From the IMG/VR virus record IMGVR_UViG_3300006754_000078, positions 1 to 31,077 of that record: DNA of 31,077 nucleotides. One strand, 5' to 3'. The DNA is from a virus. Position 1 is the first letter of the stretch. Each line of letters begins with the position of its first letter. The notes beneath the pieces were generated by a model. The model did no database searches, was not told the origin of the DNA, and saw only the letters and a list, made by a program, of their open reading frames with translations. A program made the position numbers and the translations under genes. Below are positions 22,110 to 29,854 of the stretch, piece after piece.

Positions 22110-24488
22110 ATGAGCTACAACTTCATCGACGGCTGGCAACAGTTTGTTGGAGGACATCAAGAATCCAATCAGAGGAAGAGCATGAAAGATCTTCTCTGGG
22201 AACGTTCTGAAAATTGGAAAGTTGATCGCCTCATTTATGAACGCGCTTTACTTGAGGGCAGAAAAGAAGATGTCCTCAAAAAATACCCACAATATGCCAA
22301 CCAAATTGAGAACTATTTTACAGGAGAGAATGATCCGTCAGGAAATAATAAATATCTCTCCAAGATGGTGAAGCTGCTTCACACAGGACTTCAGAACTGG
22401 GAGAAGCGCATGGCAGTGGTAGACCAAGCGCCAGATGAAATTCAAAAAGGTGCGCAGGCGAACATCGAGGCAGAAAAAATAAAGATTGCCGTCCGCGACT
22501 TTCATAAACTAAACAAGTATATGCCCACCGCTCAAGGCGGAAGAGATCTTAACTCTTACAAATATCTTGGTGATATTAATCAAGCTCTCAACAACGCAGA
22601 AGCGGTTGCTAAAAGGAAAGAGTTGGAAAAAATTCACAAAGAAAAGGTCCGAGGAGACGCAGATAGAATTTATCAAGATAAGACAACTCTCGTCGTCCGC
22701 CCAAAATCAGAAGAAGCTTCCTGCTATTACGGACAAGGAACCCAGTGGTGCATCGCAGCAACAAACAGCCGCAACTATTGGGACGACTACGCAAACGATC
22801 AAGGCGCTGTATTCTTCTTCATCTTAGATAAAGACGCGCAACTAAGAGAAGCCGAAAGGGATAAAGTTGCTCTTGTATACGACACGAACCACGACGAATC
22901 CGAGTTCCCTATGGACGCCTACGACACGGTTGACGATCAACTTGATTCAGCCGATATTACTGGTTACTGGGACGATGCCTGGAGTGAGGAGAAGATTAGT
23001 GCTGTCTTCAACGCCATTCAGCAAAGTCTTAATGAAGATCCGCCCGAAGCAGGTGCTGACTTGTATGAGGCAGCAGAGGAGCTTCATGAATATGCCAATA
23101 GGGAGTTCGCGAATTCAGAGGCTGCTGGAAATATTGATGTTAGCATTGAAATAGATTATGAAGAAAATGGACTCCAAGCCCATGGAGTTATTTCTTATGT
23201 CTATGATCTTAACTATGATCGCCATTCTGAAGGTGCGATGGAAACTGCAATGGAAGGCTTCACTGATGACCCTGCAGAGGTGGAGGAAGCCATCGACGAA
23301 GTCTTATCCCAAGACTACAGTGAGGCTGAAGTAGATTTCGACGGCGAGAAGCTTTACATCGCTCTTAATATGGATTGTGAGGATTGCTACGGCGGACCCA
23401 CTCGCGAGGCAAGAGATAGAGCAGTGCAGGGTGCTCGCGATTTTATTGACGGATTGGTTTATAGCTACGCCGATAATTATGAAGCAGAGAAAGAAGAGCT
23501 TCGCAACACGCTCGTTAATCGAGAAGTCCTTGGACCCTCCGAGTGGGACATTAAGAAGAGAGATATAAAGGCTGAAGTAGAGGAACTACCACACTTTACA
23601 TCTCGCGACTTAGGCAACCTTATCCTGTTTGAGCTTGTTGAAGAAGGGACTTCAGCCCCTGTGATAGGAAAGCTTGATAACAAAAAAGAACAATTATATA
23701 CAATATTCGCGGCAAATTCTGTCACAGACAGGGGTTATAACTCTAAGAACTTTAACACCGCCCTCCGCACAAAATTAGACAAATACTTCAGCGAGGCAAA
23801 AGCCGCAGCCGCTCAACAAATGTCCCTTCCTCTTGGTGACAAGTATGAGAAACCAAAAGACGCTCCTTGGAATCCCTATTCCTTTGATATATACCTTGTT
23901 CCCGACATCAACGGAGAAACACGAATGAAACTACAATACCCTATCGGTGAGGGAAGAATGCCTTCTTATTATCTTGGGGCTTTGAAGTCTCTTAACGACA
24001 ACTACGATCAGATTGTTAAGTCAGCAAGGGAAATCTTTGAAGAGATGATGGGTAAACAAAAAGCCAAGGACGCGAAAAAGGACGAAGAGGTTTACAGCGG
24101 AAAAGAGGCAATGGAACTTATCAGATTAATTGATGGAGTCATCCTCGCTTCTGGAATGAACGACGAACGCCGAGAAGCAAACGTCGCGGTGCTTAAGTGG
24201 TTCCAAGAGAATTTTGAAAAGATGACACCAATCGAGCGAAAAGCTGCCACAACCTACTTGGTGAAAATGAGGCAACATATCACTAATGGAATTACTGGTC
24301 TTTATAAAATTGAGGACGACGCAGATGTTCCAATTAGGTTTGAATCTGAAGTAAAAAGTAAGATGGAAGACATTGGCGCAGCAATCAGGGCTCAGGGAAG
24401 ATACAAGTGGCTCGGCAAGCGAGACGACTTGGTTGAAAGCATTCGCAACAGAGTTCACCAAGTCATCGCCGAGCATCTAAAGAAGTGA
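22110..24488 (+). CDS. Large conserved phage protein, unknown function, with head-targeting-like N-terminus
   Basis: 792 residues. Its central region (about 203-250) has CYYGQGTQWCIAATNSRNY, then a strand FFFILDKDAQ and RDKVALVYD. I associate this combination with large-phage proteins of unknown function. Much of the protein is acidic alpha-helix with an Ala/Glu-rich middle (residues 310-420), then helical sections. The N-terminus YNFIDGWQQFVGG matches the next protein's LLLENWRKHINE in pattern (two hydrophobics, acid, Gly/Asn, Trp, two polar, x, Val/Ile, Gly/Asn), which resembles the removable head-targeting peptides of T4 internal proteins. GAGG lies upstream of the ATG. It may be a virion protein; no enzymatic motif is seen. 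Confidence 0.72.
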   Translation: MSYNFIDGWQQFVGGHQESNQRKSMKDLLWERSENWKVDRLIYERALLEGRKEDVLKKYPQYANQIENYFTGENDPSGNNKYLSKMVKLLHTGLQNWEKRMAVVDQAPDEIQKGAQANIEAEKIKIAVRDFHKLNKYMPTAQGGRDLNSYKYLGDINQALNNAEAVAKRKELEKIHKEKVRGDADRIYQDKTTLVVRPKSEEASCYYGQGTQWCIAATNSRNYWDDYANDQGAVFFFILDKDAQLREAERDKVALVYDTNHDESEFPMDAYDTVDDQLDSADITGYWDDAWSEEKISAVFNAIQQSLNEDPPEAGADLYEAAEELHEYANREFANSEAAGNIDVSIEIDYEENGLQAHGVISYVYDLNYDRHSEGAMETAMEGFTDDPAEVEEAIDEVLSQDYSEAEVDFDGEKLYIALNMDCEDCYGGPTREARDRAVQGARDFIDGLVYSYADNYEAEKEELRNTLVNREVLGPSEWDIKKRDIKAEVEELPHFTSRDLGNLILFELVEEGTSAPVIGKLDNKKEQLYTIFAANSVTDRGYNSKNFNTALRTKLDKYFSEAKAAAAQQMSLPLGDKYEKPKDAPWNPYSFDIYLVPDINGETRMKLQYPIGEGRMPSYYLGALKSLNDNYDQIVKSAREIFEEMMGKQKAKDAKKDEEVYSGKEAMELIRLIDGVILASGMNDERREANVAVLKWFQENFEKMTPIERKAATTYLVKMRQHITNGITGLYKIEDDADVPIRFESEVKSKMEDIGAAIRAQGRYKWLGKRDDLVESIRNRVHQVIAEHLKK

Positions 24489-25558
24489 AACTCCTACTTG
24501 AAAATTGGCGAAAGCACATAAACGAAGTAACCACTCTCGAACCAGAAGTGAAACAAGGATTCAGGAAAGCTATTGTAGACTCCAACTTCTGGAAACATCC
24601 ACACGAAGAGTATGATGTCGTTGACTCTACATCGATCAAGATGCCAGACGGATCTTACGCAGGAGAGACACCTGCTTCCGTAGCGCTCGCCGAATACCTG
24701 AACGCCACGGCACAGGAACTCGGAACAGACTTGTTCTTCGTCGTAACCGTCGAGAAGGGTGACGGATATGTTTTGAGAGACGGCGATGCGAACTATCCGA
24801 ACAACTGGCTTATGGGAGCAGAGTTCAATGGTCCAAACCCCAGCAACGGAAAGAACTTGATAATCATTGAACTCCGTCCGCTTGAAGAGGACTTCGAAAT
24901 ATCAGTTGTCGATCCAAAACAATTAGTAAACCTCATATCCCAAGTCGTAAATCACGAAATGGTTCACTACTGGCAGATGAAGAAGCAAGCAGAATCAAAA
25001 GGATTGAGCGACGAAGAGGCATGGGAAGAATTACTATGCGATCCAGAACAAGTTCCAGTCGGCGCATCACAAGAAGGTAGAGATGAGTGGGACCAACGCT
25101 GCGGCAGAGCACCACCAGAGGATCATCACGGAAAGGAAGTATATGTAACGAGACACGGAGAGATAGACGCCTACGCTCACGAGGCAGCAGAACAACTATT
25201 GACATACATGTCGCCAGAAGCAGTCATTCGCCACCTTAGAACAAGCAAAGGAATTCGCTGGGCAGCACAACAGAGTTCAGCAGTCCAACTATTTATGGAC
25301 ACTTTAGCCCGAGACTCAAAAGAGATAAGAAAGTTCTGGACAAAACTCTACACTCAGATACAACAGCAGAGTCAAGAGTTGTCCGAAGACTCAGACTTCC
25401 AAAAGAACATGAAGAAAAACCTCCCAAAAGAACTTGACTTCCTGCTGAACAAGGGAGCGAATAATAAGAAAGAGGGACCGGGAATAAAGAATCCAAAGAA
25501 ACCTAAATTTAAGAGTGCCCCACCGGGAGCACCTTTTGGAGAGGGAAAAGATGATTAG
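24485..25558 (+). CDS. Putative zinc metalloprotease (zincin, HExxH), head-targeting-like N-terminus
   Basis: 357 residues. HEMVH at 157-161 is the HExxH zinc motif (His157, Glu158, His161), with Glu226 or Glu233 in RHGEIDAYAHEAAEQLL as the likely third ligand. The zone just before, LVNLISQVVN, is the hydrophobic helix that usually precedes this site. The N-terminus MKLLLENWRKHINE ends in I-x-Glu, the cleavage style of T4 head-maturation targets, and matches the preceding protein, suggesting both are packaged in the head. The C-terminus is Lys/Gly/Pro-rich and disordered. It overlaps the previous gene as GTGA and the next by eight bases. It may be a virion protease acting in head maturation or delivered to the host (inference). 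Confidence 0.75.
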   Translation: MKLLLENWRKHINEVTTLEPEVKQGFRKAIVDSNFWKHPHEEYDVVDSTSIKMPDGSYAGETPASVALAEYLNATAQELGTDLFFVVTVEKGDGYVLRDGDANYPNNWLMGAEFNGPNPSNGKNLIIIELRPLEEDFEISVVDPKQLVNLISQVVNHEMVHYWQMKKQAESKGLSDEEAWEELLCDPEQVPVGASQEGRDEWDQRCGRAPPEDHHGKEVYVTRHGEIDAYAHEAAEQLLTYMSPEAVIRHLRTSKGIRWAAQQSSAVQLFMDTLARDSKEIRKFWTKLYTQIQQQSQELSEDSDFQKNMKKNLPKELDFLLNKGANNKKEGPGIKNPKKPKFKSAPPGAPFGEGKDD

Positions 25559-25760
25559 AAAGTATGGAATGGTAGCAGTGTATTTGCTGGCGATAATATT
25601 TATCCTCACATCGTGCCCCAAGAAAGAGGTTGCAAGAATCTCAGAAACAATAGCTCCCGAGCCTCTACCAGACATAGATGATGAAGGTATTTCAAGAAGC
25701 GATCTGAGCGACACAGCCCTTCCCTCTATTGATACAGGCGTGCAGGCGGAAAACCAATAA
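25551..25760 (+). CDS. Small lipoprotein
   Basis: 69 residues. The N-terminal segment MIRKYGMVAVYLLAIIFILTSC has a basic start, a hydrophobic core, and LTSC as lipobox with Cys22. The remaining 47 residues are Pro/acid-rich and probably extended. The ATG at 25551 is preceded by GGAGAGGG and overlaps the previous stop by eight bases. Size and composition fit an outer-membrane spanin of the Rz1 kind, but no partner inner spanin is clear. It opens the envelope cassette at 25551-28561. Confidence 0.75.
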   Translation: MIRKYGMVAVYLLAIIFILTSCPKKEVARISETIAPEPLPDIDDEGISRSDLSDTALPSIDTGVQAENQ

Positions 25761-25812
25761 AAAAGTGCTTTAGAACTTCCCCACCATATATACTTTAGGG
25801 AGGTGAGGTTCT

Positions 25813-26634
25813 ATGACTTATCGTTTAGTGGGAGTATTAGTATTATTATTTGGAGGTATTTTCGCTTGCGGAGACGCCCAAATTCTATCGGAACAGTGCT
25901 CACAGTCAGTTACCGCACCGACTGAGCAATCGACACCTGAAGTGTCTCAATTGATTGCTCCCACCGAAGTTTCAGCCGCTACTCGAAAGATGAAGAGAAC
26001 GGCAGCAAAGACTCGTCTTGCATCTGTGGAAGTCCACAATCTTGAGCGAGGCGTGAGAGGGACAGGAACTTACTATCTCCATGATGGTCATCACATTGTG
26101 ATAACTGCTGCACATGTTGTAGACGGCGGAGCAGAAGTAGTGATGGTATCAACCCCGAAAGGCGAGCCAATGCCAGCATTGATTCTTGCTTTTGATAACA
26201 GGGGTTCGCACGACTATTCTGTATTGCTCCTCCAAGAGCCTCTTCAGACAAGAACTCCAATGGATTTGAAAGTATACTCTGGAGACAGAGATTCTTTGAT
26301 TGGCGAAAATGTAGTCTATACTGGAAATCCAGGTCATCACAAGCAGCTTACAATTCAAGGGACAATCAGTGGATTCGCAAATGATGGAAGCATCGTGTTA
26401 CAGTCCTATGCGTGGGGCGGAGCCTCTGGCTCATCCGTATTCGACAGCCGAGGAAATTTGGTAGGAATTCTTAAGGCAATTGATGTTAATCGCAACAGCC
26501 TCTCTCCATACCCCCAGCTTAATGAAAATGTTGTTTGGTTGTCACCACCCAGCAGTGTAGATTTGGAAGGACTGACAAAGATGCTTGAGATATTTACTTT
26601 GATGCAAGAACTTCAAGGAGTCGAGGTGAGATAA
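25813..26634 (+). CDS. Secreted trypsin-like serine protease, predicted lipoprotein
   Basis: 273 residues. A hydrophobic N-terminus with possible lipobox IFAC (Cys19) suggests export and lipid attachment. The catalytic triad is visible: His101 in ITAAHVV, Asp134 in GSHDYSVLLL, Ser205 in GGASGSSVF (oxyanion loop GxSGS). Residues 20-65 are a Ser/Thr/Pro-rich linker. This is the layout of a chymotrypsin-fold (S1/DegP-like) protease, here without a PDZ domain. It is set between the small lipoprotein and the VWA lipoprotein, with a GGGAGGTGAGG ribosome site before its ATG. It probably acts in the periplasm or at the outer membrane, on a host or phage protein (inference). Confidence 0.85.
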   Translation: MTYRLVGVLVLLFGGIFACGDAQILSEQCSQSVTAPTEQSTPEVSQLIAPTEVSAATRKMKRTAAKTRLASVEVHNLERGVRGTGTYYLHDGHHIVITAAHVVDGGAEVVMVSTPKGEPMPALILAFDNRGSHDYSVLLLQEPLQTRTPMDLKVYSGDRDSLIGENVVYTGNPGHHKQLTIQGTISGFANDGSIVLQSYAWGGASGSSVFDSRGNLVGILKAIDVNRNSLSPYPQLNENVVWLSPPSSVDLEGLTKMLEIFTLMQELQGVEVR

Positions 26635-27612
26635 ATGTTCAAACATGTCTGTCAATTGTTGTTTCTCACGTTAATGGCGGTTTCTTGTGGACCGGACTAC
26701 GGAATCATTGGCGAACATGAGACGAAAATAATCGTTGTCGAAGTTCCCGGAGACGATGCTGACACTCTCAAGGGGAAGATATGGGTGGACTCCTTTGATC
26801 AACCTTCGTCTGTAAATGGCGTGGATATTCTCTGGGTTATTGATACTTCTTGTTCGATGGTAAACAACGAACCGGAGCTTCTACTTGGAATTGATACAAT
26901 GATGAATTCTCTTCCCCAAACCGGCTGGAGACTGAACATGATATCCAACGATCCGCTCAAGGTTATACAAGATCAGCAATTCCCGCTCGTCCCTGGTGAC
27001 TCCGCTCAAGATGCAAAAGACATGTATGACAATATAAATCGAGGACATTTAGAAGAAGGTTTCGATGCACTAAGGACGTACATGACAGGAAATACATACG
27101 CCCCAACTTGGATGAGGAACGACGCCGCACTCCTTGTTGTATTTGTGTCCGATGAAGAAGATCAAAGCAACCAGACTGTCGCAGAGTTTACCTCTTGGTA
27201 TTCCTCTATACGTCCCAGTGTCTTCCTTGCAAGTATAGTTCATTTGGATCCTGCAGACTCTCTATGTCATGTTAATCCATATTATGATACAGCATATAAT
27301 TCCATCGATGCGACAAATCACTTTGGAGGAATCATTGTTGATATCTGTTCTAAAGATTGGAGCGCAGGCGTTGCCGATGCGGCAGTCCAAATCAAGCCCT
27401 TTGAGTGGTATGAGTTAAGCTATGTTCCCTCCAACGCAGAATCAATACGAGTATTTCTTGATGGAGTTCCTAATAATGATTGGCACTATGAGTCGGCAGA
27501 TAATACTGTCTACTTTGATGTCGTCCCAGAGGCGACAGTGCATGTTGAAATAGCATATCTATATTTGCCGTGGGAACCGGAGCCTGTTGCAAGACCTAAT
27601 CCATTTAATTAG
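26635..27612 (+). CDS. Lipoprotein with von Willebrand factor A-like domain
   Basis: 325 residues. The signal ends in lipobox AVSC (Cys18). DILWVIDTSCSM (64-75) contains the MIDAS metal-site motif D-x-S-x-S (Asp70, Ser72, Ser74), and SDEED (172-176) follows a hydrophobic strand where VWA domains have a further MIDAS Asp. The C-terminal 80 residues (WYELSYVPSNAESIRVFLDG onward, in pieces) form a beta-sandwich-like end. VWA domains bind proteins in a metal-dependent way, so this may hold a partner at the cell envelope. It starts at the codon after the protease stop, so the two are co-translated and may be partners (inference). Confidence 0.78.
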   Translation: MFKHVCQLLFLTLMAVSCGPDYGIIGEHETKIIVVEVPGDDADTLKGKIWVDSFDQPSSVNGVDILWVIDTSCSMVNNEPELLLGIDTMMNSLPQTGWRLNMISNDPLKVIQDQQFPLVPGDSAQDAKDMYDNINRGHLEEGFDALRTYMTGNTYAPTWMRNDAALLVVFVSDEEDQSNQTVAEFTSWYSSIRPSVFLASIVHLDPADSLCHVNPYYDTAYNSIDATNHFGGIIVDICSKDWSAGVADAAVQIKPFEWYELSYVPSNAESIRVFLDGVPNNDWHYESADNTVYFDVVPEATVHVEIAYLYLPWEPEPVARPNPFN

Positions 27613-27627
27613 AAGAGGAGTCAGAAA

Positions 27628-27858
27628 ATGGATGAGGAAAGCCACCCACATTTAAGATTGATCGACAGCAATAAGCCACTCAATCAACTATCTGAATCTG
27701 ACTTACACCAATATAATCACGATGACGAAGAGTATAACTATGAACTTGGAATGAGCAAGAGAGACGTTAAATTGCTTGTCATTTCTGCTGCGCTCTTAGG
27801 CATCCTTGCCGGAGTCATCGCCGTGGGTGCATTTGGAGTAATAGCAGTGCTATGGTAG
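27628..27858 (+). CDS. Small tail-anchored membrane protein
   Basis: 76 residues: an acidic, polar N-terminal 45 residues (cytoplasmic or exposed) and one C-terminal membrane helix (VKLLVISAALLGILAGVIAV, about 47-66, then a few hydrophobic residues). GAGGAG lies eight bases before the ATG. There is no recognised family. It overlaps the next gene by seven bases and follows the VWA gene, so it belongs to the envelope cassette; a holin-like or anchoring function is possible but not shown. Confidence 0.68.
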   Translation: MDEESHPHLRLIDSNKPLNQLSESDLHQYNHDDEEYNYELGMSKRDVKLLVISAALLGILAGVIAVGAFGVIAVLW

Positions 27859-28121
27859 ATTTCGACGAGATGAGGAAGTGGAACAACAGGTGTCCGAAGT
27901 GCAGGGCTTCCATCCATTTTAGATTATACAGCGGCACCCTCGGGGCAACCGCCCCCGCCAAATGCGGAAGAAATGTTAGCTGTTCTCGCATTCTTTCAAG
28001 AGCAGAGGTGAGAGCAGGCACGGTGGAAGTTTGTGACTGGAGAGGGTACGCAGTTCGAATGTGGGATGGCAGTGTTCGATTTAAAAATGAAGATGGAAGG
28101 TTTTTGTTCGAATGGCGATAA
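27852..28121 (+). CDS. Small zinc-finger-like protein, unknown function
   Basis: 89 residues. RCPKCRA near the N-terminus gives C-x2-C, and a further Cys pair lies at KCGRNVSCSR, so four Cys could bind one zinc. The remaining chain is beta-rich (TVEVCDWRGYAVRMWDG). The start ATG overlaps the previous stop region (ATGGTAG). The end overlaps the lipoprotein gene by ten bases. It carries no signal peptide, so it is a cytoplasmic member of this operon. Confidence 0.62.
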   Translation: MVDFDEMRKWNNRCPKCRASIHFRLYSGTLGATAPAKCGRNVSCSRILSRAEVRAGTVEVCDWRGYAVRMWDGSVRFKNEDGRFLFEWR

Positions 28122-28561
28122 TATTAACATTGATCTCCTTGCTTGTGTCCTGTATTCCTGCCGACACCGCGCCCGCTGATGTTGCCAATGAAATTCATTC
28201 GAGCATTTTCACAAACAAATGGTGGGAAGTAGTCAGCGGTCCTCCTGTGGATGAAATCTATGATGCTTGTTTTATGCTTCATGAAGTTGATTACGATGGA
28301 GGAACTCTGATAAAGTTTGAAGAAGGCGAAGAGTGGCCCTATTTTTCATATCAATCCAAGTGGGAATATACAGAAGATGAAGATATTTACCTAATTGAAG
28401 GAGAATATGAGGTGGAAATAACGCAAAAAGGCAATAGATGCTGGAATATTGAATACAGCATCTATGATGCAGTCGCCTGCGCGTGCTCTCTTGATGCGAC
28501 GGCTGTGGCACCGTACCTGGAGTGGGCAGCCTCCACCTCTGAGTCGTCCGAAGAAACTTGA
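28112..28561 (+). CDS. Predicted lipoprotein, unknown function
   Basis: 149 residues. A very short hydrophobic N-terminus (MAIILTLISLLVSC) ends in LVSC with Cys14. It lacks the usual basic residues at the start, and the frame upstream has no other start codon, so this export signal is less sure than those at 25551 and 26635. The rest is acidic and soluble (WWEVV, FMLHEVDYDGG, several Cys near the end, CWNIEYSIYDAVACAC), suggesting a disulfide-bonded periplasmic domain. It overlaps the previous gene by ten bases and is the last member of the envelope cassette. Confidence 0.62.
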   Translation: MAIILTLISLLVSCIPADTAPADVANEIHSSIFTNKWWEVVSGPPVDEIYDACFMLHEVDYDGGTLIKFEEGEEWPYFSYQSKWEYTEDEDIYLIEGEYEVEITQKGNRCWNIEYSIYDAVACACSLDATAVAPYLEWAASTSESSEET

Positions 28562-28580
28562 AAATAAACATCACATAAGT

Positions 28581-28609
28581 TTAAAATATATGAGGCAATA
28601 GGGTATAAT
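28581..28609 (+). promoter_or_regulatory. Candidate promoter upstream of 28626
   Basis: TTAAAA (28581-28586), a 17-base spacer, and a perfect TATAAT (28604-28609). The preceding GGG is not the TGn of the others. The transcript would begin near 28616, only about ten bases before the GTG start at 28626, so it would be almost leaderless; weaker evidence than for the others. Confidence 0.5.
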
Positions 28610-28625
28610 AGTAGTAGTTATATGT

Positions 28626-28859
28626 GTGAAGAACGAGGTTTACCCAATAGGCACACTGCTACAGATTGTTGAGAAAAATCATACTTATCGTATTATAGTT
28701 CTCGATTATTTTCCTGTCTTTTTCGGCGAAGAGCAAGTGTGGCATTATACTTTAAACTTTTTCAGAGATGGGCACAACATGGGAACTCTCACATTTGACG
28801 AAAATGAAATGTGCAAACTAATTAGAGATGGCGAGATGGAAGTACTTTCAAGAGGTTGA
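28626..28859 (+). CDS. Small protein with barrel-like pattern, unknown function
   Basis: 77 residues. The N-terminal part YPIGTLLQIVEK then YRIIVLDYFPV and YTLNFFRDGHNMGTLTF give alternating strands in the style of an SH3/KOW-type barrel, and ELCKLI-like helical residues end it (NEMCKLI). The layout resembles the small proteins at 20808, 29855 and 30099. The start is uncertain: a GTG at 28626 follows the promoter almost directly, with only a weak ribosome site. Confidence 0.48.
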   Translation: MKNEVYPIGTLLQIVEKNHTYRIIVLDYFPVFFGEEQVWHYTLNFFRDGHNMGTLTFDENEMCKLIRDGEMEVLSRG

Positions 28860-28863
28860 TAAT

Positions 28864-29067
28864 ATGAAATTCATTGTAAATTTACTAAATCCCTATAATA
28901 GAATAAGAGAACTGCAAGAGGAGAACATTAGGATGAAAGAGGAATTGATATCCCTTCGGGACGAGAACGGGAGTCTTTGGGACATGCTGGAAGAGATAAA
29001 AGAAGCGGAGAACGATGCAATTGAGAGTCTTGCTGTATTCTCCTCCAAGCCCATCGGAGAGGCTTGA
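28864..29067 (+). CDS. Small coiled-coil protein, unknown function
   Basis: 67 residues, mostly one long amphipathic helix (RELQEENIRMKEELISLRDE) typical of a coiled coil, followed by an acidic segment. No family recognised. The start at 28864 is set by GAGG eight bases before; a longer frame to 28828 has no site and lies inside the previous gene. It overlaps the next start (TGATG, 29065-29069), so it is translated with the cupin gene. Confidence 0.58.
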   Translation: MKFIVNLLNPYNRIRELQEENIRMKEELISLRDENGSLWDMLEEIKEAENDAIESLAVFSSKPIGEA

Positions 29068-29489
29068 TGTCAACGATGAAAATAACTAAGCATGTTAAGA
29101 GTTCTTGGGTATCAAAGTCTAAAATAGATGAAATGCCGTGGGGACATGAGGTTATCTGGTCCGCACTCCCTTCCGTTCGTGGAAAAATACTCTATATGAA
29201 GGAGGGTTCCCGAAATAGCTTGAAGTTAAATGTGCTGAAGGATGAGTGTCTATTTGTTCTTGCCGGCACAGTCGAAGCGGAATATGGAACAGAGCTATCA
29301 TTAAAGGATCCAGTGCAATATCCATTTGAAAGTCGAGTACTCTCCACCGGAGATGCTTTGAATGTTCAGTCAGGATGCCCCTATCGCCTCACTGCGATTA
29401 CTGACGTAAAGATAGTCGAAATTGGAAATTCCTCCAATTCAGACAGACAAGAAATGGTTCGAATCGAGGATGATTATGGAAGAGAATAA
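29067..29489 (+). CDS. Cupin-fold protein
   Basis: 140 residues. PWGHEVIWSAL (about 24-34), then RGKILYMKEG and LKLNVLKDECLFVLAGTVEAEYG, with GDALNVQSGCPYRLTAITDVKIVEIG near the end in pieces. This is the conserved cupin beta-barrel order seen in mannose-6-phosphate isomerase and related sugar enzymes. The metal ligands of the classic motif 1 are not clearly conserved (no HxH), so the protein may bind rather than convert a ligand. Start at 29067 overlaps the previous stop; GGAG lies seven bases upstream. Confidence 0.72.
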   Translation: MSTMKITKHVKSSWVSKSKIDEMPWGHEVIWSALPSVRGKILYMKEGSRNSLKLNVLKDECLFVLAGTVEAEYGTELSLKDPVQYPFESRVLSTGDALNVQSGCPYRLTAITDVKIVEIGNSSNSDRQEMVRIEDDYGRE

Positions 29490-29850
29490 AAGACAAGAAG
29501 AGGAAGATTTGAAGCCCCGCCCGCCTGCAAAACTTGCACCAAGGGGAATCAGGACTTTTACAATGTGTCGTCAGTCCGACGAGACAGGAATCTCCGGAAC
29601 AGGAGTTGTCGTCGAGGGTGTTGTTTACGCCACCGGACAATGTGTTGCGCACTGGCTCTTGCCAGCGAAAAATGGCAGCATTGCTATTTTCGATTCTCTA
29701 CGAGATTTTTTGGAAATCCATGTCGAGAGCCATTTGGCGAACAAAACGATTATCACTTTCGAAGACGGCGAGCAACACACCTATCTTCCCAATGGGACAA
29801 AAGAAGTGACATTGCCGGAAGTGGAAACTGATTCTGACGGAACTGCTTAG
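29476..29850 (+). CDS. Phage protein of unknown function
   Basis: 124 residues. A charged N-terminus (MEENKRQEEEDLKPRPP) is followed by RTFTMCRQSDETGISGTGVVV (two pieces), then WLLPAKNGSIAIF and FLEIHVESHLANKTIITF. The block has the look of a compact beta domain common in phage genes of unknown role; I cannot name the family. Start at 29476 chosen for GAGG six bases upstream; the frame is open earlier to 29422 within the cupin gene. It overlaps the cupin gene by 14 bases. Confidence 0.55.
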   Translation: MEENKRQEEEDLKPRPPAKLAPRGIRTFTMCRQSDETGISGTGVVVEGVVYATGQCVAHWLLPAKNGSIAIFDSLRDFLEIHVESHLANKTIITFEDGEQHTYLPNGTKEVTLPEVETDSDGTA

Positions 29851-29854
29851 GTGC

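Noticed and set aside
25766-25794. A TATACT box in the gap before the protease gene.
   Set aside because: No acceptable -35 hexamer lies at 16-18 bases; too weak to call a promoter.
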